Source: Clostridia bacterium (GTDB lineage Bacteria > Bacillota > Clostridia > Oscillospirales > Acutalibacteraceae). Taken from it: a stretch of 40,485 bases of DNA. The notes below the pieces were generated by a model. The model worked only from the letters and a program-made list of their open reading frames with translations. It searched no databases and was not told the origin of the DNA. Below, in pieces: positions 8,811 to 17,532 of the stretch. Both the position numbers and the translations under genes were made by a program. The DNA lies in assembly GCA_017626295.1 (NCBI GenBank), contig JAGAJB010000037.1, positions 1 through 40,485 on the forward strand, given 5' to 3'. Position 1 is the stretch's first letter, and each line of letters begins with the position of its first letter.

Positions 8811-10406
8811 TTGAAAAAAAGAATTTTATCATTTGTGTTAACCATTAATTTTTTGTTTTTATTTTTATTCGGCAGATTATTTTCTATTGCAGTAAGTCCC
8901 CAAACAGCGTCATACCAATCTAGTATAAGGGTAAAAGATGTTGCAACCGTAAGAGGAATTATATACGACACAAATTTAAAACCTCTCACTAACGATTTCT
9001 ATACTTACACCGCCTGTTTAAAGCCGACAACAAACACTTTGAGGATTTTAAATGAAAAAAGCGCAGACAAAGAAACCCTTGAAAAAGCATCAAAAGGATA
9101 TTTTCTGTTTTTACCAACCGAAACTGCAGATTTCTACGGTCAGACCGATGATATTAAGTACTTGCCGACTTTCAAAAGGTACAACGGAAATACTGCGCTT
9201 CACATAATCGGCTACACGGATTCAAGCGGTAACGGTGTGTGCGGAATTGAAAAATATTATAATGCAGAACTCACAAACTGTGGAGGTACATTAAGCGTTG
9301 CGTATTCAGCGGACGCCAACGGCAGAATGCTCACAGGCGAAGATATTGAAATACGCGACAACGGTTACTATGACAAAGACGGAATTGTTTTAACCATTGA
9401 TAAAGATCTTCAGTTAATTGCGGAAAACGCTTTGAAAAAAGGCAACGTCCAAAAAGGTGCGGCAGTTGTGCTTGATGTAGAAACATCAAGTATACTCGCC
9501 TGTGCTTCAACTCCAACTTATGACAGAGATAATCTTGGTGATTACATCAACAGCGAAGGAAGTCCGTTTTTAAACAGGGCTTTTTCCGCATACCCCGTGG
9601 GCTCGGTTTTTAAGGTAATAACCACCGCGGCGGCTCTGGAAAACGATATAAAAATCAGCAATTTTAATTGTACGGGAAGTATTGAAAAAAGCAAAAACAC
9701 CTTTAACTGCAATAAACTTGAAGGTCACGGAAGTATTGATTTAAGTACTGCTGTATCAATGTCCTGCAACCCATATTTTATAGAATTAGGTACAAAAGTG
9801 GGTGCTGAAAAATTATTGCATACGGCAGAAAACGCAGGTTTCGGAAAAAGCACGGATTTAGGTCACGGTTATTTTACCGATGAAGGTATTCTCCCCGATA
9901 TTTCGGAACTTAACAGCGATGCGGCAGTAGGTAATTTTGCTTTCGGGCAAGGTAGATTTACCGCAACACCGTTACAAATAGCCGCGCTTTTTGCAACTAT
10001 CGCGAATAACGGAGTATACAACAAGCCCTATTTAATTAAAGGTACTGCTGATAAAAACGGTGCGCTTTCGCCAAATATACGCACAAGCGGAATTAAGGTG
10101 TTTAAAGAAAGTACCTGTCATACAATAAAAAACGCTCTTTTAAAAACCACCACCGAAGGTACGGGAACTATGGCTTTTTCTTCGCTTTTTAAATCTTGTA
10201 CCAAAACCGCAACGGCACAAAGCGGACAATACGACGAAAACGGAGTTGAAATAAAATACTGTTGGTTTGCAGGTTTTTTCCCTTACAATAACCCCAAATA
10301 TGTTGTATGTATATTAAAAGAAAACGGAATCTCCGGCGGAATGGACGGAGGCCCCGTTTTCAAAGAAATTTGTGAAAATATTTATATAAGTGAGGAGTTA
10401 GGATAA
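8811..10406 (+). CDS. penicillin-binding transpeptidase (class B PBP, PbpA/FtsI-like)
   Basis: Membrane-anchored peptidoglycan DD-transpeptidase. One N-terminal membrane segment (about 5-25), a short dimerisation-type region (about 40-180), then a transpeptidase domain. The active-site motifs are SVFK (265-268), SCN (318-320) and KTA (465-467). The third is normally KTG, so this is a variant. The TTG start at 8811 follows an AAAGGAG SD. At 531 residues it is shorter than divisome PBPs such as FtsI or SpoVD and lacks PASTA domains; it may serve elongation or sporulation. It is divergent from tcdA, and its stop abuts the stop of the convergent YnbB-like gene with no intervening base. Confidence 0.88.
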   Translation: MKKRILSFVLTINFLFLFLFGRLFSIAVSPQTASYQSSIRVKDVATVRGIIYDTNLKPLTNDFYTYTACLKPTTNTLRILNEKSADKETLEKASKGYFLFLPTETADFYGQTDDIKYLPTFKRYNGNTALHIIGYTDSSGNGVCGIEKYYNAELTNCGGTLSVAYSADANGRMLTGEDIEIRDNGYYDKDGIVLTIDKDLQLIAENALKKGNVQKGAAVVLDVETSSILACASTPTYDRDNLGDYINSEGSPFLNRAFSAYPVGSVFKVITTAAALENDIKISNFNCTGSIEKSKNTFNCNKLEGHGSIDLSTAVSMSCNPYFIELGTKVGAEKLLHTAENAGFGKSTDLGHGYFTDEGILPDISELNSDAAVGNFAFGQGRFTATPLQIAALFATIANNGVYNKPYLIKGTADKNGALSPNIRTSGIKVFKESTCHTIKNALLKTTTEGTGTMAFSSLFKSCTKTATAQSGQYDENGVEIKYCWFAGFFPYNNPKYVVCILKENGISGGMDGGPVFKEICENIYISEELG

Positions 10407-11657
10407 TTACACTTTCAAAACTCTCTCCGCCCCTAAAAGAACACCGATTTTACCGCTATGGAAATTAAGACCGCCTTGGAGCCATACTGCATAAGGTTCT
10501 CTTAAGGGTGCATCGGCAGAAAGTTCAATAGAAGAGCCGTTTGTGAAAGCACCTGCAGCCATAATAACATCGGAATCGTAACCCGGCATTGCCCAAGGCT
10601 CAGGGACAACGTAACTGTCAACAACAGAGCCACTTTGCAGACCTTGACAAAAAGCAATAAGTTTTTCGGGTGTACCGAGTTTTATGCTCTGTATAATATC
10701 GGCGCGTCTTTCGTCACTCTTAGGTGAAACTTCGTAGCCCATTTCTTCAAACAATGCGGCTGTGAAAACTGCAACTTTGAGTGCTTCGCCTGTTACATGG
10801 GGGGCATTGAAAAGACCCATAAAAATATCACGGGAGTTACCTAACGTAGCACCTACTTCTCTGCCCACACCGGGGGTTGTCATCCGGTAAGAACAAAGTT
10901 CAACAAGTTCTTTTTTACCGGCAATGTAACCGCCGCATTTAGCAATGCCGCCACCCGGGTTTTTAATAAGAGAGCCTGCAAAAAGGTCCACGCCAAGACT
11001 TGATGGGTCCTCATATTCGGTAAACTCACCGTAGCAGTTGTCAAGCATAACAATAGCCTTACTGTTTGCTTTAACTGTTGCGGTAATTTTTCTTATATCA
11101 TCAGAATTAAGGGTGGGCCTTAAAGTATAACCTCTTGAACGCTGAACATAAACGGCTTTATAAGTTTTTTCGGAAAGTGACTTTTTAACGCTTTCATAAT
11201 CAACAGTACCGTCGGGAAGTAAATCAACTATATCAAACGTTACTCCGAAATCTTTTAAAGAACCCATACCCTCACCCGAAAGACCGATAACCGAGTGAAT
11301 GGTGTCGTAAGGTTTGCCCGTTACACAAAGAACGCTGTCACCGGGTCGCAACACACCGAAAAGCATAACACACAAAGTATGTGTTCCGCTTGCGAAACTG
11401 TGGCGAATTATAGCGTCCTCTGCCCCGAAAATTTCAGCAGTTAATTCATCAAGCACCTCACGGCCTCTGTCGCCGTAGCCGTAACCTGTTGACCCTGTAA
11501 AATGGGATTCACTGACACCGTTATTGATGAAAGCCTTTAAAACTTTTTGTTGATTATATTCTGTAAGTTTATCAATTTCTGAGAACTTATCCTGACATTT
11601 TGAAAGTGCTTTATCCGAAAGAACCTGAAGTTCATCACTTAAATAAAAAAAAGACAT
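10407..11657 (-). CDS. ynbB: YnbB-type PLP enzyme (methionine gamma-lyase family / 'aluminium resistance' protein)
   Basis: Fold-type I PLP-dependent enzyme. The GTGYGYGDRGRE-like N-terminal region (about 54-68), the MLDNCYGEF segment with the PLP-ring Asp206, and the presumed Schiff-base Lys232 in SLIKNPGGG identify the conserved YnbB family, often annotated as methionine gamma-lyase-like or aluminium resistance protein. The real reaction in the family is not settled. The length of 416 residues is normal. It lies three bases after the GNAT gene, at the end of the TVP38-galK-GNAT-ynbB unit. Confidence 0.85.
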   Translation of the reverse strand: MSFFYLSDELQVLSDKALSKCQDKFSEIDKLTEYNQQKVLKAFINNGVSESHFTGSTGYGYGDRGREVLDELTAEIFGAEDAIIRHSFASGTHTLCVMLFGVLRPGDSVLCVTGKPYDTIHSVIGLSGEGMGSLKDFGVTFDIVDLLPDGTVDYESVKKSLSEKTYKAVYVQRSRGYTLRPTLNSDDIRKITATVKANSKAIVMLDNCYGEFTEYEDPSSLGVDLFAGSLIKNPGGGIAKCGGYIAGKKELVELCSYRMTTPGVGREVGATLGNSRDIFMGLFNAPHVTGEALKVAVFTAALFEEMGYEVSPKSDERRADIIQSIKLGTPEKLIAFCQGLQSGSVVDSYVVPEPWAMPGYDSDVIMAAGAFTNGSSIELSADAPLREPYAVWLQGGLNFHSGKIGVLLGAERVLKV

Positions 11658-11660
11658 ATT

Positions 11661-12395
11661 TTAAATTTCATCTCCACAATATACTTCACCGCAAATGGCA
11701 AAGCCTTGTTTTTTATAAAAAGGAATATTTTTATTTTCACACCAAAGGTATGTTTTCTTAACCCCCGATTTATACAACTGATTTAAAAGTCCGTTCACGC
11801 ATTCGGATGCATAACCCTGATTTCTGAAATCAAGAGATGTATATACACCCGAAATTATCGCTGTATCATTATAAACAGCAGTGGCGGTAGCCGTACTTAC
11901 AAAAACTCCGCCTACATTTTTATACACCGCTTCAGCAAAACCGTTATTGATTTTCTTTGAAAATACAGGATACCAATTTTGGAAATTTTCACCACTATGA
12001 GAAAGTAAACCGTAAACAGATTTATAATCGGAAACACCCGACTCAACAGAAAGATTATGTATACCGTTTTCTTCCTTTTTATCGGGTACACACGTCAAAA
12101 GATTATAAGTTTTTTCGTTACTGAATTGCAGTGGAAAATCAGAAATGAACGAAGTAACACACGAAAAACTTAAAAATATTTTAATCTCGTTTATATCAAC
12201 TGACGAACTCATTTTCACAACAGTTGCACTGCCGTTTTTTAATGATAAAACTGCGGTTATATCTTCATTTTCATCAAGTTGAATATATGCGCCGTCGGTA
12301 TCGTTATAAGGGTATAAAAAATCACCGCATATCAACGGTAAAAGCGGCGATGAAACGCCGCTTAAACTGTCTGTATCAGTTACCTTTTTAATCAT
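11661..12395 (-). CDS. GNAT-family N-acetyltransferase
   Basis: Predicted acetyl-CoA-dependent N-acetyltransferase of unknown substrate. The GNAT fold is in the C-terminal half: a beta strand (TAIISGVYT), the acetyl-CoA pyrophosphate loop RNQGYAS (Q/R-x-x-G-x-A form), and a final FYKKQGF motif. The N-terminal 110 residues are poorly conserved, as in the two-part GNAT proteins of Clostridia. The ATG overlaps the galK stop by four bases (ATGA), implying translational coupling. No neighbouring gene points to a substrate. Confidence 0.75.
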   Translation of the reverse strand: MIKKVTDTDSLSGVSSPLLPLICGDFLYPYNDTDGAYIQLDENEDITAVLSLKNGSATVVKMSSSVDINEIKIFLSFSCVTSFISDFPLQFSNEKTYNLLTCVPDKKEENGIHNLSVESGVSDYKSVYGLLSHSGENFQNWYPVFSKKINNGFAEAVYKNVGGVFVSTATATAVYNDTAIISGVYTSLDFRNQGYASECVNGLLNQLYKSGVKKTYLWCENKNIPFYKKQGFAICGEVYCGDEI

Positions 12396-13651
12396 ATTTC
12401 ACAGCCGCCGTGGCTTCTGACTTTAAGTATGTAGCAAGAATTTTCGCCGAAAATTTTGCGCATTGAAGATACGTAATTTTCAGTTTCTTCCACAGGAACG
12501 AAAGCCTGTATTGTACCCGCAAAACCGCCACCGTGAACACGGTATGCGCCTTTACCTTTAAGAAGTTCCTCCGAAACGCAAAGTGCAAGGGCAACGGGTT
12601 GCTCATTGGGAGCAGAAAGTGTAAAGCAGTTCTGATTATACATATAAGAGGATTTACCGCTTTCAATTATTGTATTTTTGAACTCATCGAAATCGCCATC
12701 GGACAAAGCCTTGGAAAGTCTTTCAACCCTTTTATTTTCATTATAAAAATGAATTGCTCTTTCAATTGCTCTGTCGCCTGTTTTCTTACGAATATCACCG
12801 ATATTTTCAAAAACTTCCTTTTCATCAACCTGACGAAGCACTGATTTACCAAAATATTCTGCAACCGAATTCATTTCAAGACGAATAGCCGCATAGTCAC
12901 CTGTAAGGTCAGCGTGGTTACCGCCTGTATCTACAATACAAAGGTCGTAACCGTGCTTTGCAATATCGAAATCAACTTTATCGATAACAGGTGCGCTTGT
13001 GTCTTCAAAATCAATTTTAACAAAACCGCCCACAGAACAGGCAGTCTGGTCCATAAGACCGCAAGGCTTTTTGAAATAGACATTCTCAGCGTACTGTGAA
13101 ATCTGTGCAATTTCAACTGCACTTATTTTGCCGTCATTATAAAGATAATTGAGAATTGTTCCGATAAGAACTTCGTAAGCCGCAGAGGAAGAAAGACCCG
13201 AACCCGAAAGCACGCAGGAGGTTACACTTGCGTTAAAACCGCCGTATTTGTAACCTAGTTCGTTGAATCTTGCGCATACACCTCTGATAAGAGCAGAAGA
13301 TTTACCTGCCTCTTCATCAACAATGTTTAAATTTGCAGTATCAACGGTAATGGGGCTGTAACCTTGCGAATTAACACAGATAATGCCGTCAGTTCTTTCC
13401 TCAACTGCTGCAATAGCGTCAAGGTTAATTGCGGCAGCGAGAACTTTACCGTTGTTGTGGTCGGTATGGTTACCGCCAACTTCTGTTCTGCCGGGTGCAG
13501 AGAAAAATCTTACGTCTGCCTCGCAGTTGAAGTCTTTTTCAAAAGTTTCTGCAAGATTAAAAAATCTTTTCTGCTGACAAGTTGCTTCATCACCGTAAAC
13601 ACTCAGGAGTCGTGAAAGGAATTCGGGTGATTTAATCTCATTCTTTTTCAT
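12392..13651 (-). CDS. galK: galactokinase
   Basis: GHMP kinase that phosphorylates galactose at C1, the first step of the Leloir pathway. The galactokinase signature GRTEVGGNHTDHNNG lies at residues 54-68, and the ATP-binding loop GSGLSSSAA at 150-158. The C-terminal GGGFAGT motif is also present. At 419 residues it is about 30 longer than the Escherichia coli enzyme, mostly at the N-terminus. SD AAAGGACG precedes the ATG. No galT or galE lies in this window, so the other Leloir genes must be elsewhere. It is likely transcribed from the promoter ahead of the TVP38-like gene 30 bases upstream. Confidence 0.93.
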   Translation of the reverse strand: MKKNEIKSPEFLSRLLSVYGDEATCQQKRFFNLAETFEKDFNCEADVRFFSAPGRTEVGGNHTDHNNGKVLAAAINLDAIAAVEERTDGIICVNSQGYSPITVDTANLNIVDEEAGKSSALIRGVCARFNELGYKYGGFNASVTSCVLSGSGLSSSAAYEVLIGTILNYLYNDGKISAVEIAQISQYAENVYFKKPCGLMDQTACSVGGFVKIDFEDTSAPVIDKVDFDIAKHGYDLCIVDTGGNHADLTGDYAAIRLEMNSVAEYFGKSVLRQVDEKEVFENIGDIRKKTGDRAIERAIHFYNENKRVERLSKALSDGDFDEFKNTIIESGKSSYMYNQNCFTLSAPNEQPVALALCVSEELLKGKGAYRVHGGGFAGTIQAFVPVEETENYVSSMRKIFGENSCYILKVRSHGGCEI

Positions 13652-13681
13652 AATAAACGTCCTTTCGGATTAGTTAAATTT

Positions 13682-14392
13682 TCAATCTAAAATTACTCTT
13701 AATATTTGAAGCGAAATACCGCTTATAATTAAAAGAATAATAAAAGGAGCCATAAAAGTAACGGTAAAGGGGTTAAAAATGTTTGTACCGATAAAACTCC
13801 ATAAAACAAGACGCGGTAAAAAACCTAAAACTGACAAAACGATAAACTGAAAAAATTTCATTTCTGTTGCACCGTATGCTCTGCTGACTGTACTTACAGG
13901 AACGAAAGGTATAAAACGCAACACAACAAGCATCCATTTATTGCCCTTACCTTTAAAATCCATAAACTTAGTCAAAGGTTCGCTTTTATTGAGTATTTTG
14001 TGCGCCTTACCGCCGCCGTATTTTTTACCCCATAAAAATTTTATTGCAACAAGTAAAGCGAACCCCAAAGCATTAACCGCAATTGCAACAGGTGCAGAAA
14101 AAACCATACCGCTGCTGATAAACAGAACGGAAAACGGTATTACGGGAAGAACGCTTTTAAACAAAAAAAGTGCTGTAATCAAGCCAAAAGCCGCTAACTT
14201 ATCGTACTGAGCAATAAAATATTCTATACGTTCAAACCAGGCGTTTAAATCCTGCAAACTTTTTTGAACTTCGGGGAGTGTAAAAATATAAGTTATAAAG
14301 ACTAAAGCAAGAGCCACAGAAAAACACGCTATTGAGGAGCGTTTTAAATTTCTGCTTCGTCTTTGAGCCTTTGTTAATTCAACATTTTTCAA
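13682..14392 (-). CDS. TVP38/TMEM64 (DedA-like) membrane protein
   Basis: Integral membrane protein of the SNARE-associated/VTT family. Hydrophobic segments are visible in the N-terminal part, around the FLFKSVLPVIPFSVLFISSG motif, and at the C-terminus. The GAT-E-x-KFFQF and FIGTNIF segments are typical of the family, which is implicated in lipid transport or membrane homeostasis. I chose the TTG at 14392: GGAG lies 7 bases upstream, while the longer ATG at 14422 falls inside the -10 box of the promoter. That gives 236 residues. First gene of the unit leading to galK. Confidence 0.82.
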   Translation of the reverse strand: MKNVELTKAQRRSRNLKRSSIACFSVALALVFITYIFTLPEVQKSLQDLNAWFERIEYFIAQYDKLAAFGLITALFLFKSVLPVIPFSVLFISSGMVFSAPVAIAVNALGFALLVAIKFLWGKKYGGGKAHKILNKSEPLTKFMDFKGKGNKWMLVVLRFIPFVPVSTVSRAYGATEMKFFQFIVLSVLGFLPRLVLWSFIGTNIFNPFTVTFMAPFIILLIISGISLQILRVILD

Positions 14393-14420
14393 ATACTCAC
14401 TCCGATCTGAATACCAATAC

Positions 14421-14449
14421 ATTTTATACCATTATAAACTCAAGGTCAA
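14421..14449 (-). promoter_or_regulatory. promoter of the TVP38-galK unit
   Basis: Minus-strand TTGACC, 17-bp spacer, TAAAAT. The predicted start near 14414 leaves room for the GGAG SD and the TTG codon at 14392, and rules out the upstream ATG. A TATAAT word inside the spacer is too close to the -35 to serve with it. Confidence 0.65.
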
Positions 14450-14476
14450 GTAAAAAAGATTATGTTAATAAAATCA

Positions 14477-14505
14477 TTGAAACAAAAGTTAATATTGTGT
14501 ATAAT
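14477..14505 (+). promoter_or_regulatory. promoter of the D-2-hydroxyacid dehydrogenase gene
   Basis: TTGAAA, 17-bp spacer, TATAAT. The predicted start is near 14512, only about 11 bases before the ATG at 14523, so the GGTGAT SD site lies at the very start of the message. Confidence 0.75.
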
Positions 14506-14522
14506 AATTGCGGTGATATTTT

Positions 14523-15491
14523 ATGGAAAAGCAATTAAAAGCCGTTATTCTTGACGGCTACACAGAAAACCCCGGTGATATTTCCTGGGAAAACATCGAA
14601 AAGTTAGTTGATTTAACAGTTTACCCCAGAACCCCCGCAGATAAAGTTTGGGAAAGAGCAAAAGACGCGGATATTCTTATCGTAAACAAAGTTTCTGTTA
14701 CAAGAGAACTTATAGATAATCTTCCGAAACTTAAATTTGTAGCAACTCTTGCCACAGGTTATAACCAGATTGACTGCGTTGCATTAAAAGAAAAAGGTAT
14801 CCCCGTTTCTAATATTCCCTCATATTCCACAAATGCGGTTGCACAAATGGTTTTTGCTTATATTCTTGAACTTATAAATAAAGTCAGCGAATACACACAG
14901 GATGTTAAAAGCGGAACTTGGTCCGAGTGTGGGGATTTCTGTTATTGGAACTCCCCTCTTTACGAACTTGACGGCAAAACACTGGGTATAATCGGTTTCG
15001 GTAAAATCGGCAGACGGGTTTCGGAAATCGCTACCGCATTCGGTATGAAAACTCTCGCCTTTACTCCGTCGGGTAAAAAAGACGGTGCTGATAACGTAAC
15101 CTTCACAGATATGGACACCGTTCTTAAATCTTCCGATTTTATAACAGTACACTGTCCCCTTACAGAAAGTACCAAAGGTCTTATAAACTCCGATTTCATT
15201 TCAAAAATGAAAAAGAATTCATTTGTTATAAACACCGCAAGAGGTGCGGTTGCAAACGAAAAAGATGTTGCAGAGGCACTTAAAAACGGTGATTTGGCAG
15301 GCTACGGCACGGATGTTCTTTCAACAGAGCCGCCCGCAAAAGATAATCCCCTTTTAACCGCCCCCAATTGCCTCATTACTCCCCACATTGCCTGGGCGGC
15401 ATACGAAACAAGGCTCAGACTTATGGGAATACTTGAAGATAATATTAAAGCATATCTTTCGGGTAATCCTATTAACGTTGTAAACGGTTAA
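14523..15491 (+). CDS. D-2-hydroxyacid dehydrogenase (hydroxypyruvate/glycerate reductase type)
   Basis: NAD(P)H-dependent oxidoreductase interconverting 2-keto acids and D-2-hydroxy acids. The NAD-binding GFGKIG motif lies near residues 158-163. The catalytic Arg is in NTARGAV, the Glu in DVLSTEPP, and the His in TPHIAWA. The length of 322 residues fits the glycerate dehydrogenase/phosphoglycerate dehydrogenase-like group without an ACT domain, so SerA is unlikely. It has its own promoter, is divergent from the TVP38-like gene and precedes gapA on the same strand. The substrate cannot be fixed from sequence alone. Confidence 0.87.
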   Translation: MEKQLKAVILDGYTENPGDISWENIEKLVDLTVYPRTPADKVWERAKDADILIVNKVSVTRELIDNLPKLKFVATLATGYNQIDCVALKEKGIPVSNIPSYSTNAVAQMVFAYILELINKVSEYTQDVKSGTWSECGDFCYWNSPLYELDGKTLGIIGFGKIGRRVSEIATAFGMKTLAFTPSGKKDGADNVTFTDMDTVLKSSDFITVHCPLTESTKGLINSDFISKMKKNSFVINTARGAVANEKDVAEALKNGDLAGYGTDVLSTEPPAKDNPLLTAPNCLITPHIAWAAYETRLRLMGILEDNIKAYLSGNPINVVNG

Positions 15492-15555
15492 TTTTATATT
15501 GAATTTTAACCCATTTTTTATACATTTATTGAATAATTTTTTTACAATATGCCAA

Positions 15556-15573
15556 AACTTGTAAATACAAGTT
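15556..15573. promoter_or_regulatory. operator-like palindrome upstream of gapA
   Basis: Perfect inverted repeat with 8-bp arms AACTTGTA/TACAAGTT around a central AA, 18 bases upstream of the gapA -35. It has no T-tract, so it is not a terminator; it resembles a site for a dimeric regulator. No regulator gene is adjacent, and CggR, the usual gapA repressor, is not in the window. Confidence 0.5.
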
Positions 15574-15591
15574 AAAATTATGTCAAAGTTC

Positions 15592-15619
15592 TTGCATTTA
15601 TTCGGTTTTGTGGTAAAAT
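15592..15619 (+). promoter_or_regulatory. gapA promoter
   Basis: TTGCAT, 16-bp spacer, TAAAAT, followed by a leader of about 42 bases with a full GGAGGT SD site at 15655-15660. Confidence 0.65.
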
Positions 15620-15667
15620 GTTATCGGTTAGATTTAAACTAATTATAAATATTTGGAGGTAATTCAA

Positions 15668-16705
15668 ATGTCAGTTAAAGTTGCAATTAACGGTTTCGGC
15701 AGAATTGGCCGTCTCGCATTCCGTCAGATGTTCGGCGCTGAAGGTTACGAAGTAGTAGCTATCAACGACCTTACAAAACCCTCAATGCTTGCTAATCTTC
15801 TTAAGTATGATACAGCACAGGGTGGCTACTGCGGCAGAATCGGTGAAGATCTTCACACAGTTTCCGCTGATGACGAAGCAGGTACAATCACTGTTGACGG
15901 CAAAACTCTTAAAATCTATGCTATGGCTAACGCTGCTGAACTCCCCTGGGGTGAAATCGGTGTTGACGTTGTTCTTGAATGCACAGGTTTCTACTGCTCA
16001 AAAGAAAAGAGCATGGCTCACATCAACGCAGGTGCTAAGAAAGTTGTTATTTCTGCTCCCGCAGGTAACGACCTCAAGACAATCGTTTTCTCTGTAAACG
16101 AAGATACTCTTACTGCTGATGATCAGATTATTTCTGCTGCATCTTGCACAACAAACTGCCTTGCTCCCATGGCTAAGGCTCTTAACGATTATGCTCCCAT
16201 CCAGAGTGGTATCATGAGCACAATCCACGCTTACACAGGTGACCAGATGATCCTTGACGGTCCTCACAGAAAAGGCGATATGAGAAGAGCACGTGCAGGC
16301 GCTGCTAACATCGTTCCCAACTCAACAGGTGCTGCTAAGGCTATCGGTCTTGTTATCCCCGAACTCAACGGTAAACTTATCGGTTCTGCACAGAGAGTTC
16401 CTGTTGCTACAGGTTCTACAACAATCCTTACTGCAGTTGTTAAGGGTACAGACGTTACAAAAGAAGGCATCAACGCTGCTATGAAGGCTGCTGCTTCTGC
16501 ATCTTACGGCTACAACGAAGATCCCATCGTTTCTTCCGACGTTATCGGTATGAAATACGGCTCACTCTTTGATGCTACACAGACAATGGTATCAAAAGTT
16601 GCTGACGATCTTTATGAAGTTCAGGTTGTTTCTTGGTACGACAATGAAAACAGCTACACAAGCCAGATGGTTAGAACGATCAAGTACTTCGCAGAACTTG
16701 CTTAA
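15668..16705 (+). CDS. gapA: glyceraldehyde-3-phosphate dehydrogenase
   Basis: Glycolytic enzyme that oxidises glyceraldehyde-3-phosphate to 1,3-bisphosphoglycerate with NAD. The N-terminal Rossmann motif is [12 protein letters not shown], and the catalytic Cys160 sits in SAASCTTNC. The length of 345 residues is typical. The ATG at 15668 lies 7 bases after a GGAGGT SD; an in-frame TTG at 15653 overlaps that SD and is not used. Codon choice is strongly biased (AAC, ATC, GGT, GCT), as expected for a highly expressed gene. It is flanked by its own promoter and a strong terminator, hence monocistronic; pgk and tpi are not adjacent. Confidence 0.97.
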   Translation: MSVKVAINGFGRIGRLAFRQMFGAEGYEVVAINDLTKPSMLANLLKYDTAQGGYCGRIGEDLHTVSADDEAGTITVDGKTLKIYAMANAAELPWGEIGVDVVLECTGFYCSKEKSMAHINAGAKKVVISAPAGNDLKTIVFSVNEDTLTADDQIISAASCTTNCLAPMAKALNDYAPIQSGIMSTIHAYTGDQMILDGPHRKGDMRRARAGAANIVPNSTGAAKAIGLVIPELNGKLIGSAQRVPVATGSTTILTAVVKGTDVTKEGINAAMKAAASASYGYNEDPIVSSDVIGMKYGSLFDATQTMVSKVADDLYEVQVVSWYDNENSYTSQMVRTIKYFAELA

Positions 16706-16722
16706 TTAACCTAAAATAAACG

Positions 16723-16753
16723 CTCCTCAGTCGAAAGACTGAGGAGTTTTTTT
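16723..16753 (+). terminator. gapA terminator
   Basis: Perfect 10-bp stem CTCCTCAGTC/GACTGAGGAG with a GAAA tetraloop and seven T. A textbook intrinsic terminator. It may also slow transcripts of the convergent lipoprotein gene, although the minus-strand T-tract is weak. Confidence 0.93.
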
Positions 16754-16760
16754 GTAGCTT

Positions 16761-17525
16761 TTATTCTTTTCTTGTATAAACGTTATATTCAAGTGTGGAA
16801 TACACATCGCTAAAAAGGAAATTCTCTGCTCTCTGTTCTGTATACTCTGCTGATGACATTATAAAATCGGCGTTACCGCTTTCAATTTCAAAAAACATTG
16901 TATCAAAATCTGCAACTTCAATTACAAGGTTGTAACCGAGATATGCACAAATTGTTTTAGCAATATCAACATCCGTACCCATTAAGACGCTTTCATCGTT
17001 ATAATAAACTCTGTTTTCAAAAATAGGGTCGCAAAGCATTACCAACTTCCCTTTTTCACCCGAAGAGTCTGGAACATTAAAACTTTCACCTTTAATATGC
17101 GACTGTTTTATTTTATCAAATGTTCCGTCATTACTTAATGACTCTATTGCTTCATTAAATTCATTCAATAATTTCTTGTTTTCAAAGTTAAAAATTGCTC
17201 TGTATTCAAGTTTGTATTCGCATTTTTCTGAAAATTCCAATTCACACTTCGAGTCAATAAAACTTTGCGCTTCGTATTCATTTAATACAACAAAATCCGC
17301 CTTACCGTTACGGACCGCCGTAACCGCATCAAAAGACGATGCATACTCAGATAATTCGCCGCCAATTGAGTCACAGTAAACTTTCGCCGCGGTTGTTTCA
17401 TCCGAATCGGAAACAACTGCAACATACCGGGTTTTATTTATTAAAACTTCACTGTCATCTTCGCAAGAACTAAAACACAATATACAAACCACAGATAACA
17501 ACACACATATAATTCTCTTACTCAT
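16761..17525 (-). CDS. lipoprotein with amino-acid-type solute-binding domain, lobes in reversed order
   Basis: Predicted extracytoplasmic lipoprotein: signal segment 4-20, lipobox FSSC with Cys21. The fold is that of family 3 solute-binding proteins, but the halves are swapped. Residues 31-146 resemble the usual second lobe plus C-terminal helix: a VAVVSDSDETTA strand and loop, a RNGKADFVVLNE segment, and NEFNEAIESLSNDGTFDKI. After a short linker (147-158), residues 159-254 resemble the usual first lobe: GKLVMLCDPIFENRVYY, GTDVDIAKTICAYLGY, and YTEQRAENFLFSD with the carboxylate-binding Arg232. The total of about 234 mature residues is one complete domain. The ATG at 17525 has no clear SD and follows the upp terminator. 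No permease or ATPase gene is nearby. Confidence 0.8.
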   Translation of the reverse strand: MSKRIICVLLSVVCILCFSSCEDDSEVLINKTRYVAVVSDSDETTAAKVYCDSIGGELSEYASSFDAVTAVRNGKADFVVLNEYEAQSFIDSKCELEFSEKCEYKLEYRAIFNFENKKLLNEFNEAIESLSNDGTFDKIKQSHIKGESFNVPDSSGEKGKLVMLCDPIFENRVYYNDESVLMGTDVDIAKTICAYLGYNLVIEVADFDTMFFEIESGNADFIMSSAEYTEQRAENFLFSDVYSTLEYNVYTRKE

Positions 17526-17532
17526 ACCACAC

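Noticed and set aside
14393-14422. N-terminal extension of the TVP38-like protein to an ATG at 14422
   Set aside because: The ATG falls in the -10 box of the promoter and has no SD; the TTG at 14392 has GGAG at 7 bases.
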